From the NCBI GenBank assembly GCA_023428655.1, contig JAEYXC010000088.1, forward strand, positions 1-28,307: 28,307 bases of DNA, read 5' to 3'. Shown here piece after piece: positions 1 through 7,700 of this stretch. The translations under genes and the position numbers were made by a program. A model generated the notes under the pieces. That model saw nothing but the letters and a program-made list of their open reading frames with translations, did not search any database and was not told where the DNA came from. Source of the DNA: Bacillota bacterium (GTDB lineage: Bacteria; Bacillota; Clostridia; Lachnospirales; Lachnospiraceae). The first letter of the stretch is position 1; the number at the start of each line of letters is the position of its first letter.

Positions 1-467
1 GACTACAGGATGTCTATAAGAACTCCCGATCGGAAGGCTTTGGCAATGAAGTAAAGCAAAGGATGATGATAGGTGCTTTTGTGTTAAGCTCAGGATATTA
101 TGATGCTTTTTATAATAAGGCCTTAAAGGTAAGGGCAGTCATTAACGAGGGCTTTCGCAAGGCTTATGAGAGATATGATATCCTACTTGGACCAACTGCA
201 CCACAGACAGCACCCCGTCTGGGAGAAAGTCTGTCCGATCCTCTTAAGATGTATTTGTCCGATATCTATACGGTATCTGTGAATCTGGCGGGTCTACCAG
301 CAGTGAGTCTGCCCTGCGGCAGGGATTCAAAGGGACTACCCATTGGGATGCAATTAATCGGAAAACATTTTGGTGAGAGGGATATCATTCGGGCTGCATA
401 CAGCTTTGAGAAGACCAAGACCTATGAGAGACCCTTAGCACTTACAGCACAGGGAAAGGAGGTATAG
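1..467 (+). CDS. gatA: Aspartyl/glutamyl-tRNA(Asn/Gln) amidotransferase subunit A, 3' part
   Basis: GatA is the amidase subunit of GatCAB. It releases ammonia from glutamine so that Glu-tRNA(Gln) or Asp-tRNA(Asn) can be amidated in the cytoplasm. Only the C-terminal part is present. The reading frame is open from base 3 at the left edge, so the ATG at 63 is an internal Met and not the start. The stretch around YKNSRSEGFGNEVKQR and VLSSGYYDAFYNKA, followed by the substrate-pocket region with GLPAVSLPCG and GLPIGMQLIG, is characteristic of the amidase-signature family near the GatA C terminus. The Ser-cis-Ser-Lys catalytic residues lie upstream of the window. The stop is 3 bases before gatB, and the gatB ribosome-binding site overlaps the gatA end, so the two are co-transcribed and probably translationally coupled. 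Confidence 0.96.
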   Translation, partial: LQDVYKNSRSEGFGNEVKQRMMIGAFVLSSGYYDAFYNKALKVRAVINEGFRKAYERYDILLGPTAPQTAPRLGESLSDPLKMYLSDIYTVSVNLAGLPAVSLPCGRDSKGLPIGMQLIGKHFGERDIIRAAYSFEKTKTYERPLALTAQGKEV

Positions 468-470
468 GCT

Positions 471-1907
471 ATGAAAACATATGAGACCGTCATTGGTTTA
501 GAGGTTCATGTTGAGCTTGCCACAAAAAGTAAGATTTTCTGTGGCTGCACGACTCAGTTTGGAGGAGAGCCAAATACCCACTGCTGCCCTGTCTGTACCG
601 GTATGCCGGGAACACTTCCCGTGCTGAACCAACAGGTCGTAGAATTTGCTATGGCAGCGGGCTTAGCACTGGGCTGCACGATTACACAAAGATGTAAATT
701 TGACCGTAAGAACTATTTTTATCCCGATCTTCCCAAGGCCTATCAGGTCTCCCAGCTCTATTTGCCGATCTGCAAAGATGGTGGAATTGAGATAGAGACA
801 GAGGCTGGGAAGAAGATAATAAGAATTCACGAGATACACATGGAGGAGGATGCAGGTAAGCTGGTCCATGATCCCTGGGAGGACTGTACTTTGGTCGATT
901 ATAATCGATGTGGTGTTCCCTTGATTGAGATTGTCAGTGAGCCGGATATGAGATCGAAGGAGGAAGTGGTAGCGTACCTGGATAAATTGAGATTGATTCT
1001 TCAATACCTTGGAGTATCGGATTGTAAGATGCAGGAGGGATCTCTTCGTGCAGATATTAATCTATCCGTACGAGAGGTTGGTGCAAAGGAGTTCGGAACC
1101 AGAACCGAGATGAAAAACATGAACTCCTTTAAAGCAATCGCCAGAGCCATCGAAGGAGAAAGAAAACGACAGATTGAGCTTTTGGAAATGGGCAAGAAGG
1201 TAGTGCAGGAAACCAGGCGCTGGGATGATAATAAGGATACCAGCTTTGCGATGCGTACCAAGGAGGATGCTCAGGATTATCGTTACTTCCCGGAGCCGGA
1301 TCTTTTACCCATCGAGATCAGTGACGAATGGCTAGAGAGAATCAGGGCCCGTCAGCCGGAGCTGCGTGCGGAGAAGATGCTGCGTTATGAGAAGGAATTC
1401 GATATTCCTGCCTATGATGCATCCATTATTACCGGGTCCAAGCATTTGGCGGATCTCTTTGAGGAGACCGTTGCACTCTGTGGCAAGCCGAAGGAGGTCT
1501 CTAACTGGCTGATGGTGGAGGCAATGCGGCTTCTAAAGGAGCAGGAGCTGGAGCCGGAGGAAATACCCATTACCCCCTCCCAGCTATCCAAGCTGATCGG
1601 ATTATTGGAGGCGAATCGAATTAATCGTACAATTGCCAAGGAAGTATTCGAGCAAATGTTTAAGGAAAAGGTTGATCCGGAGGACTATGTTGAGCTGCAT
1701 GGTCTTGGTATGGTGAGTGACGATGGACTCCTTCGGGAATCGGTGCTTAAGATTATCGATGACAATCCTCAGTCTGTAGAGGATTATAAGAGTGGTAAGA
1801 CGAAGGCCATGGGCTTTCTTGTGGGTCAGACCATGAAGGAGATGAAGGGGAAAGCGGATCCCGGAAAGATCAATCAGATTGTGAAGGAAATATTAGATTC
1901 AAAGTAG
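471..1907 (+). CDS. gatB: Aspartyl/glutamyl-tRNA(Asn/Gln) amidotransferase subunit B
   Basis: GatB binds mischarged tRNA, phosphorylates the Glu or Asp side chain with ATP and receives ammonia from GatA. The protein is 478 aa, normal for the family. The N terminus carries the signature GLEVHVEL (residues 9-16), then a cysteine cluster at C24, C26, C38, C39 and C42 (FCGC...HCCPVC) of the kind known to hold zinc in some GatB/GatE proteins, then the TGMPGTLPVLN motif. The C-terminal roughly 150 residues form the helical YqeY-like tail domain that contacts tRNA. The ATG at 471 has a strong AAAGGAGG site 8-10 bases upstream, lying inside the end of gatA. No clear terminator follows before the next gene, which has its own promoter. 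Confidence 0.98.
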   Translation: MKTYETVIGLEVHVELATKSKIFCGCTTQFGGEPNTHCCPVCTGMPGTLPVLNQQVVEFAMAAGLALGCTITQRCKFDRKNYFYPDLPKAYQVSQLYLPICKDGGIEIETEAGKKIIRIHEIHMEEDAGKLVHDPWEDCTLVDYNRCGVPLIEIVSEPDMRSKEEVVAYLDKLRLILQYLGVSDCKMQEGSLRADINLSVREVGAKEFGTRTEMKNMNSFKAIARAIEGERKRQIELLEMGKKVVQETRRWDDNKDTSFAMRTKEDAQDYRYFPEPDLLPIEISDEWLERIRARQPELRAEKMLRYEKEFDIPAYDASIITGSKHLADLFEETVALCGKPKEVSNWLMVEAMRLLKEQELEPEEIPITPSQLSKLIGLLEANRINRTIAKEVFEQMFKEKVDPEDYVELHGLGMVSDDGLLRESVLKIIDDNPQSVEDYKSGKTKAMGFLVGQTMKEMKGKADPGKINQIVKEILDSK

Positions 1908-1937
1908 TGGTTAGCTGTCGTTTTATGTAATTTCAGA

Positions 1938-1966
1938 TTGTATATCCCCTTTCATTACGTTATAAT
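1938..1966 (+). promoter_or_regulatory. Sigma-A-type promoter for the PilZ gene
   Basis: A perfect -10 (TATAAT, 1961-1966) lies 17 bases after a weak -35 (TTGTAT, 1938-1943). The predicted start of transcription near 1973 leaves a 5' UTR of about 33 bases before the GTG at 2006. No sigma-D motif was seen here, unlike the neighbouring FliK-like gene. Confidence 0.6.
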
Positions 1967-2005
1967 AGAGATAGTAAAATAATATAAGGTATTGGAGGGT
2001 AAAAG

Positions 2006-2356
2006 GTGGAAGAGAGAAGAAGAGCAAAAAGATTACCGGTGACACTTGCACTTGAGGTATGCAATTTGTATAAGCAGGATCATGTACAGGTAAGTGATCT
2101 GCATGCACCCATCGAGGTGGTTAATGTATCACGGACAGGAATCGGATTTCGAACAAAGAGTATATTACCCATTGGGTATTATTTTAATGCAAGCATTAAT
2201 TTAGGCAGTGAGGATACCTTACATTCCGTAGTTCAGATTATTCGTTCTCAGGAGGATGGGGATCAAATGATCTATGGCTGTGAGTTTGTCGGTATGGCAG
2301 ATGTTCTATCCTATGTGATTGAGGATTACGATAAAAAAATTCAAGAAAATGAATAA
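2006..2356 (+). CDS. PilZ domain protein (putative cyclic-di-GMP receptor)
   Basis: A small cytoplasmic protein of 116 aa that is essentially one PilZ domain. Both parts of the c-di-GMP-binding signature are visible: the RxxxR motif at R5-R9 within RRRAKR, and the (D/N)xSxxG motif as N40-V41-S42-R43-T44-G45. PilZ proteins of this size usually act by binding a partner when c-di-GMP rises, often to slow motility or promote attachment; the partner here is unknown. The start is GTG at 2006, supported by GGAGGG at 1994-1999 with 6-base spacing and by the signature beginning right at the N terminus. It has its own sigma-A-type promoter and ends at a terminator shared with nothing else. The convergent neighbour is a FliK-like flagellar protein, which fits a motility role. 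Confidence 0.85.
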   Translation: MEERRRAKRLPVTLALEVCNLYKQDHVQVSDLHAPIEVVNVSRTGIGFRTKSILPIGYYFNASINLGSEDTLHSVVQIIRSQEDGDQMIYGCEFVGMADVLSYVIEDYDKKIQENE

Positions 2357-2436
2357 AGAGATGATGGATGAATTCTACTCCAACACTACAATGGCTAAAG
2401 AACATTGGGGGGGACGGGATAGGAGCAAGGATCATA

Positions 2437-2487
2437 ATAAGGATGGGCATATTCCTGATAGGAGTAACGCCCATCCTTATTTTTTAT
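2437..2487 (+). terminator. Rho-independent terminator after the PilZ gene
   Basis: A perfect 12-bp stem (2437-2448 with 2469-2480) encloses a 20-base loop and is followed by a run of T residues. It lies about 80 bases after the PilZ stop and separates that gene from the convergent minus-strand gene ending at 2553. The minus-strand side lacks a clear T-tract, so it probably works mainly for + strand transcription. Confidence 0.85.
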
Positions 2488-2552
2488 AGAAATTTGGAGA
2501 GTATGGTAGAGCATGTATGATTTGGCACCGTAGGCTTTTAGGCTTAATGTAA

Positions 2553-4364
2553 TTAGGTACGGATATCGAAGGTATATCGTCTGACATCGCCCTCTCCGGA
2601 AGAATCATCAATAAAATCCTTGCTAAAATCTAATTTTTCATAAGCTTTGGAAACCTCACTGAAAAGACGGTAGCCTTTGTTACCCAGAGTCTCGGTAAGG
2701 GTTGGCATGCAATCGGTAATCAGTCCCCTAGCTTCTTCCTCCTCTATATAGAATTTGGCATGGATGTTGTTATGCTCCAAGCGAATATGAATATTCAGGC
2801 TACCGAGATGGGTCATATCCAGATGAAGAAGAACACTGAGGTCTTCCTTTTGCTGTAACGCCCTCTTTCTCGTAAATACATATAATTCAGTATGAACCTC
2901 TTGATTCTTGAACTGAACCGGCAATTGAAGATAAGTAAACATCCTATTTAAATCCTGCATAAATCTCATATTCTCTTGTAGATTTTTGATTGGCTCCTGT
3001 AGCTTTGCAAAGTCCTTCGAGGATTGCTCAAGCTCTGCCAGGGAGGAGAGCTGCTCCATATCCTCTCGCAGATTATCATAGAGACTGCGAAGACCTGCTT
3101 CATCACTCAGTTTTTCCGGTGTTATGGTCCACTTATCAAGAAATGCCTTTTCCACCAAGCTTTGATAATGAGGTGAGGTAAGAATTTGCTCGACCTGGTA
3201 GGCCTCAAGCTGTGGCAGGTTATATTGTAAGGAGGTGAAAAGCTCTTTTGAGGAGAGTGTTCCCTCCATCATCCGGTCTGCTATGGGACGAAGGGAGGGT
3301 ATGGATCGAAGAAGCTCTGCCAGAGAGGCTTGCTCTGACGGAGCAAGTAGGTTCTGTATGGGCCTTAAGGTACCTTCGGTCTCTAAAAGCTGCCGATCCA
3401 AGGAAGCAAATGGCGAAGGTGACGACGGTGCTTCCCGCCACAGAGCTAAGGATTGACTTATTTCCGATAATAAATTTGGTGTTGCATTCGGATACATTGT
3501 TTTTAGGTGATCCACTGCCTCCTCGTGGGATAAGGTTCCCTGCTCCAGCTGTGCAATCAGTGCATTGCGATCCATAGCTTCCGGCATTTGTGAGTTGGGA
3601 TGGTTTTGATTAGTAGTCAAGATATCAAGCATCCTGTTGTTAACCTGCAAAGCATAGTTAAGGTTATTGGTACCATTCGTTGGTAAGCCTTGTGGTAAAG
3701 CAGTAGAAATTAGCTCAGAAACACCCTTGGTGATGTGTTGTATATCGGTAAGCAGACGACCGGTTCCGTTCTGATATGCTTCGAACTGTCTGATATTGGC
3801 CGGAGTCATGGGAAGATTATTTTTATACATCAGGACTAAGGTCAGAGGAGCTGCTTCTCGATTGGTATTGGATAATCGGACTAAGCTCTGTAGGGTTTGC
3901 TTGTCCACGGGCATAGTATGCTTAAGAAGCTCTTCAACGAGGGTACGGTTGCGCTCGTTATATGGCAGTCCGGAAGCGGATAGTGCCTTCAAAATCGTTG
4001 CATCGGAGGGTGAGGTGCTCTCTGGGAGGTATCTTAGGACCAGACGATCCAACCCATCCTCGCTAACGATAAACTGTGCTTCCTGCCCAATGGCAAGAGG
4101 AACATCACCGGATAGCTTTGCGGTGATAATCTGTTTGCTCGGCTCTAGCTGAATCTTGACTTCCTGATACCGATGATCGATAATCTGACCTTTAATGATT
4201 TGTCCCTCCGAAAGTCCGGCCTGCTTTGCACTGGACGAAGAGGATAGCGCCTGATTCTCCTTCACCCTAGCCGATTCTGAGATTGCTTTATGTTCCGCTC
4301 TGGAACGGGCAATACCCGGTTTATTTAGTTTTGATCTCGAAAGTGAAGATTGGTTTATATCCAT
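2553..4364 (-). CDS. FliK-like flagellar hook-length-control-type protein
   Basis: A 603-aa soluble protein without signal peptide or membrane segments. The first 50 residues are Ser/Lys-rich and probably disordered. Residues about 52-114 look like a small beta-rich domain (GQIIKGQIIDHRYQEVKIQL...). A long helical part (115-475) contains an internal duplication. The C terminus, about 478-572, matches the FliK C-terminal (Flg_hook) pattern: LDMTHLGSLNIHIRLE, then HAKFYIEEEEARGLI, then a helix ending LGNKGYRL. FliK proteins are exported by the flagellar type III apparatus and switch it from hook to filament export. This gene stands alone rather than in a flagellar operon, so it may be a FliK paralogue like the YlqG-type proteins. 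The ATG at 4362-4364 has AAGGAAAGGG upstream, and a sigma-D-type promoter lies 57 bases further up. The domain call is from pattern recognition only. Confidence 0.6.
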   Translation of the reverse strand: MDINQSSLSRSKLNKPGIARSRAEHKAISESARVKENQALSSSSSAKQAGLSEGQIIKGQIIDHRYQEVKIQLEPSKQIITAKLSGDVPLAIGQEAQFIVSEDGLDRLVLRYLPESTSPSDATILKALSASGLPYNERNRTLVEELLKHTMPVDKQTLQSLVRLSNTNREAAPLTLVLMYKNNLPMTPANIRQFEAYQNGTGRLLTDIQHITKGVSELISTALPQGLPTNGTNNLNYALQVNNRMLDILTTNQNHPNSQMPEAMDRNALIAQLEQGTLSHEEAVDHLKTMYPNATPNLLSEISQSLALWREAPSSPSPFASLDRQLLETEGTLRPIQNLLAPSEQASLAELLRSIPSLRPIADRMMEGTLSSKELFTSLQYNLPQLEAYQVEQILTSPHYQSLVEKAFLDKWTITPEKLSDEAGLRSLYDNLREDMEQLSSLAELEQSSKDFAKLQEPIKNLQENMRFMQDLNRMFTYLQLPVQFKNQEVHTELYVFTRKRALQQKEDLSVLLHLDMTHLGSLNIHIRLEHNNIHAKFYIEEEEARGLITDCMPTLTETLGNKGYRLFSEVSKAYEKLDFSKDFIDDSSGEGDVRRYTFDIRT

Positions 4365-4420
4365 GAATATCCCTTTCCTTTTCCTGTGAAGCCATTCAGT
4401 AGCAAGCTACACTATATATT

Positions 4421-4447
4421 ATATCGACTGCTTCGTAAGATAAGTTA
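4421..4447 (-). promoter_or_regulatory. Putative sigma-D (motility) promoter of the FliK-like gene
   Basis: On the minus strand the sequence reads TAAC, 15 bases, GTCGATAT. The B. subtilis sigma-D consensus is TAAA-N15-GCCGATAT, so this is 3/4 in the -35 element and 7/8 in the -10 element with ideal spacing. The predicted transcript begins about 50 bases before the ATG. A sigma-A-like -10 (TATAAT on the minus strand, 4418-4423) overlaps it, but no good sigma-A -35 is present. Confidence 0.6.
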
Positions 4448-4606
4448 ATGATTTACGTCCTATTGTTTTTGGGCAGATATTAACGGTTACCTGGGTTGAC
4501 ACTTATTATTATTAATTAAATGAATAGTAGAAGCTAAATTAATTAGGTAGAAATAGTTTATTATGTTAAAAAATTATTCGGATTAGTAATTAAGATGAAA
4601 ATATAC

Positions 4607-4635
4607 TTGCATTAAGCATAATTATATATTATAAT
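4607..4635 (+). promoter_or_regulatory. Sigma-A promoter of gltBD
   Basis: TTGCAT (4607-4612) and a perfect TATAAT (4630-4635) are separated by exactly 17 bases. The predicted start near 4642 gives a leader of about 115 bases. A second possible -35 hexamer, TTGACA at 4496-4501, has only poor -10 partners. Confidence 0.75.
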
Positions 4636-4650
4636 CAACGCAATAAAACG

Positions 4651-4696
4651 AAGGCGTTTTTAGACTTATCATTTGATAAGCCTAAGAGCGCCTTTT
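4651..4696 (+). promoter_or_regulatory. Leader hairpin of gltB, possible attenuator
   Basis: Arms 4651-4663 and 4682-4694 pair over 13 positions, with two G-U pairs, and an inner stem (4665-4670 with 4675-4680, loop ATTT) extends it into one long hairpin. It is followed by TTTT and then GTGG, a weak T-tract. It begins about 9 bases after the predicted transcription start, so it may be a partial terminator or a 5' stability element for gltBD mRNA. No + strand gene upstream needs a terminator here. Confidence 0.55.
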
Positions 4697-4756
4697 GTGG
4701 TATCTAGGAAAGAATGTAACAGTTGTGAACTTTAAAAGAAAAGGATGTAGGTAAGC

Positions 4757-7700
4757 ATGAAGGATAACATCAGAGAGGAAATCACACAAATTCCACAAGG
4801 CCTGTATGACCCCCGTTTTGAGCACGACAATTGCGGTATCGGTGCGGTAGTACATATGAAGGGTGTCAAGACTCATGAGACTGTAGTGAATGCTTTGAAG
4901 ATTGTTGAGAATCTGGAGCATCGCGCCGGTAGGGATGCCAATGGGCAGACCGGTGACGGTGTGGGAATGCTGCTTCAGATTTCTCATAAATTCTTTGTTA
5001 AAGCAACAAAATCTCTGGGAATTGATTTGGGATCGGAACGAGAATACGGAGTTGGAATGTTCTTCTTTCCCCAGGATGAACTAAGCCGTAATCAAGCAAA
5101 GAAAATGTTTGAGATTATTGTTGAAAAAGAGGGGATGAAATTCCTTGGCTGGAGAGAGGTGCCAATTCGTCCGGCGACGCTGGGAGACAGAGCAATCGAA
5201 TGTATGCCCCATATTCAGCAGTGCTTTATCAAAAAACCGGCGAATGTTGCAAAGGGATTGGACTTTGACCGTAAGCTCTATATCGCCCGAAGAATCTTCG
5301 AGCAGAGCAATGATAATACCTATGTTGTATCCTTATCCAGCAGAACCATCGTGTACAAAGGAATGTTCTTAGTAAAGCAGCTTCGACTCTTTTTTGAAGA
5401 TTTGCAGGATGAGAATTATGAGAGTGCCATCGCTATTGTCCATTCCAGATTCTCTACGAATACGAATCCGAGCTGGCAAAGAGCTCATCCGAATCGCCTG
5501 ATTGTTCACAACGGCGAGATCAATACAATCCGCGGTAATGCGGATAAAATGCTGGCGAGAGAAGAAACCATGGAATCGGAGCATTTAAAGGGTGAGCTTC
5601 ATAAGGTGCTGCCGGTGGTTAATACAGAAGGCTCAGACTCAGCAATGTTAGATAATACCTTGGAATTTTTGGTAATGAGTGGTATGGAGCTTCCCCTGGC
5701 GGTGATGATAACCATTCCTGAGCCTTGGAGTAATGATTCCTCCATCAGCAGAGAAAAGGCAGATTTTTATCAATATTATGCTACTATGATGGAGCCCTGG
5801 GATGGTCCCGCCTCCATTTTATTCTCCGATGGAGATATTATGGGAGCTGTGCTTGATCGAAACGGTTTGAGACCCTCCAGATACTATATCACCAACCAGG
5901 ATCAACTCATTCTGTCCTCGGAGGTCGGTGTGCTTGATATACCGGCGGAGCAGATTGTAAAGAAGGAAAGACTACGTCCCGGTAAAATGCTTTTGGTGGA
6001 TACGGTAAAGGGCTGTTTGATCGATGATGAGGATCTGAAAAACAGCTATGCCAAGAAACGTCCCTACGGAGAGTGGTTGGACAGCAATCTGGTTATGCTG
6101 AAGGAGCTGCATATTCCGAATAAAAAGGTTGCGGAATATAATGAAGAGGAGCTTGCCAGACTTCAGAAGGCCTTTGGTTATACCTTCGAGGATTATAAGA
6201 CTACAATCCTTCCCATGGCAGCCAGTGGTCAGGAAGCCATCGCAGCTATGGGTGTTGATTCACCCCTTCCGGTTTTGTCTGCGAATAACCCGCCGCTCTT
6301 TGGCTACTTCAAGCAATTGTTTGCTCAGGTAACGAATCCTCCCATCGATGCGATTCGGGAAGAGGTTGTAACCTCCACCAGTGTTTATATCGGAGAGGAT
6401 GGCAACATTCTGGAGGAGAAGGCTGAGAACTGTAAGGTTCTGAAGGTGAATAACCCGATCTTAACCAATACGGATTTATTGAAGATTCGATACATGAAAA
6501 AACCCGGCTTTAAGGTTGATGTTCTGCCAATGATCTATTATAAGAACACCTCCCTTGAGAAGGCCATTGATCATCTTTGTCTGGAGGCGGATCGGTCCTA
6601 TAAGGAGGGGGCAAATATTTTGATCCTTTCCGATCGTGGAGTGGATGAGAATCATGTAGCTATTCCTTCCTTACTAGCAGTATCTGCTTTGCAGCAGCAT
6701 CTTGTTCGCACCAAGAAGAGAACGGCACTTGCCATGATTGTGGAGAGTGCGGAACCGAGAGATGTCCATCATTTCGCTTGCCTGCTGGGCTACGGCGCCT
6801 GTGCCGTTAATCCTTATCTTGCACAGGAGACCATTCGTCAATTAATCAGCAATAATATGCTGGATAAGGACTATTATGCAGCAGTGGACGATTACAATAA
6901 GGCCGTACTGAAGGGAATCATTAAGATTGCCTCTAAGATGGGTATCTCCACAATTCAATCCTATCAGGGCTCTAAGATTTTCGAAGCAATCGGTATCAGT
7001 AAAGAGGTTATTGATAAATATTTTACCGGCACCGTCAGTCGTGTTGGAGGAATCTCTTTAAAGGAGATGGAAGCGCAGGTAGATACTCTTCACTCCAAAG
7101 CCTTTGATCCCTTAGGTTTGGATCTGGATTTAACTATGGACAGTGCCGGCTCACATAAGCTGCGTAGTGAAAAAGAGGAGCATCTGTATAATCCAAAGAC
7201 CATTCATCTCTTGCAGCAGTCCACCCGTACGGGAAGCTATGAGATGTTTAAGGAGTATTCTAAGGAGGTTACAGCGGAACAGGAGAAGATTACACTCAGG
7301 GGTCTGTTGGAGATTAGTTTTCCCAAGGAGGGTATCCCCATCGAGGAAGTGGAAAGCGTCGATTCTATTGTAAAACGCTTCAAGTCCGGTGCCATGAGCT
7401 ATGGCTCGATTTCGAAGGAAGCACATGAGGCTCTGGCCATTGCTATGAACCGACTTGGCGGTAAATCCAACAGCGGAGAAGGCGGAGAGAGTGAAGAACG
7501 CCTTAAGATCTGCGAGGATGGCTTGAATAAGTGCTCTGCGATCAAACAGGTGGCTTCGGGACGCTTTGGCGTCACCAGTGAATACTTAGTCAGTGCTAGA
7601 GAAATACAGATCAAAATGGCCCAGGGAGCGAAGCCCGGAGAGGGTGGTCAGCTGCCGGCGGAGAAGGTATATCCCTGGATTGCAAAGACCAGACATTCCA

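Larger units (their letters stand above)
4365..4756. other. Divergent intergenic region between the FliK-like gene and gltB
   Basis: 392 AT-rich bases with no credible gene. It holds the minus-strand sigma-D-type promoter (4421-4447), an isolated perfect -35 hexamer TTGACA (4496-4501) with no convincing -10, the strong gltB promoter (4607-4635) and the leader hairpin (4651-4694). I saw no recognisable riboswitch, and no gltC-like regulator gene is adjacent. Confidence 0.7.

Noticed and set aside
3235..3577. Overlapping + strand open frames opposite the FliK-like gene
   Set aside because: Composition follows the codon pattern of the minus-strand gene, and no SD or domain supports them.
4496..4501. 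Perfect TTGACA upstream of gltB
   Set aside because: No acceptable -10 at 16-18 bases; the promoter at 4607-4635 is much better.
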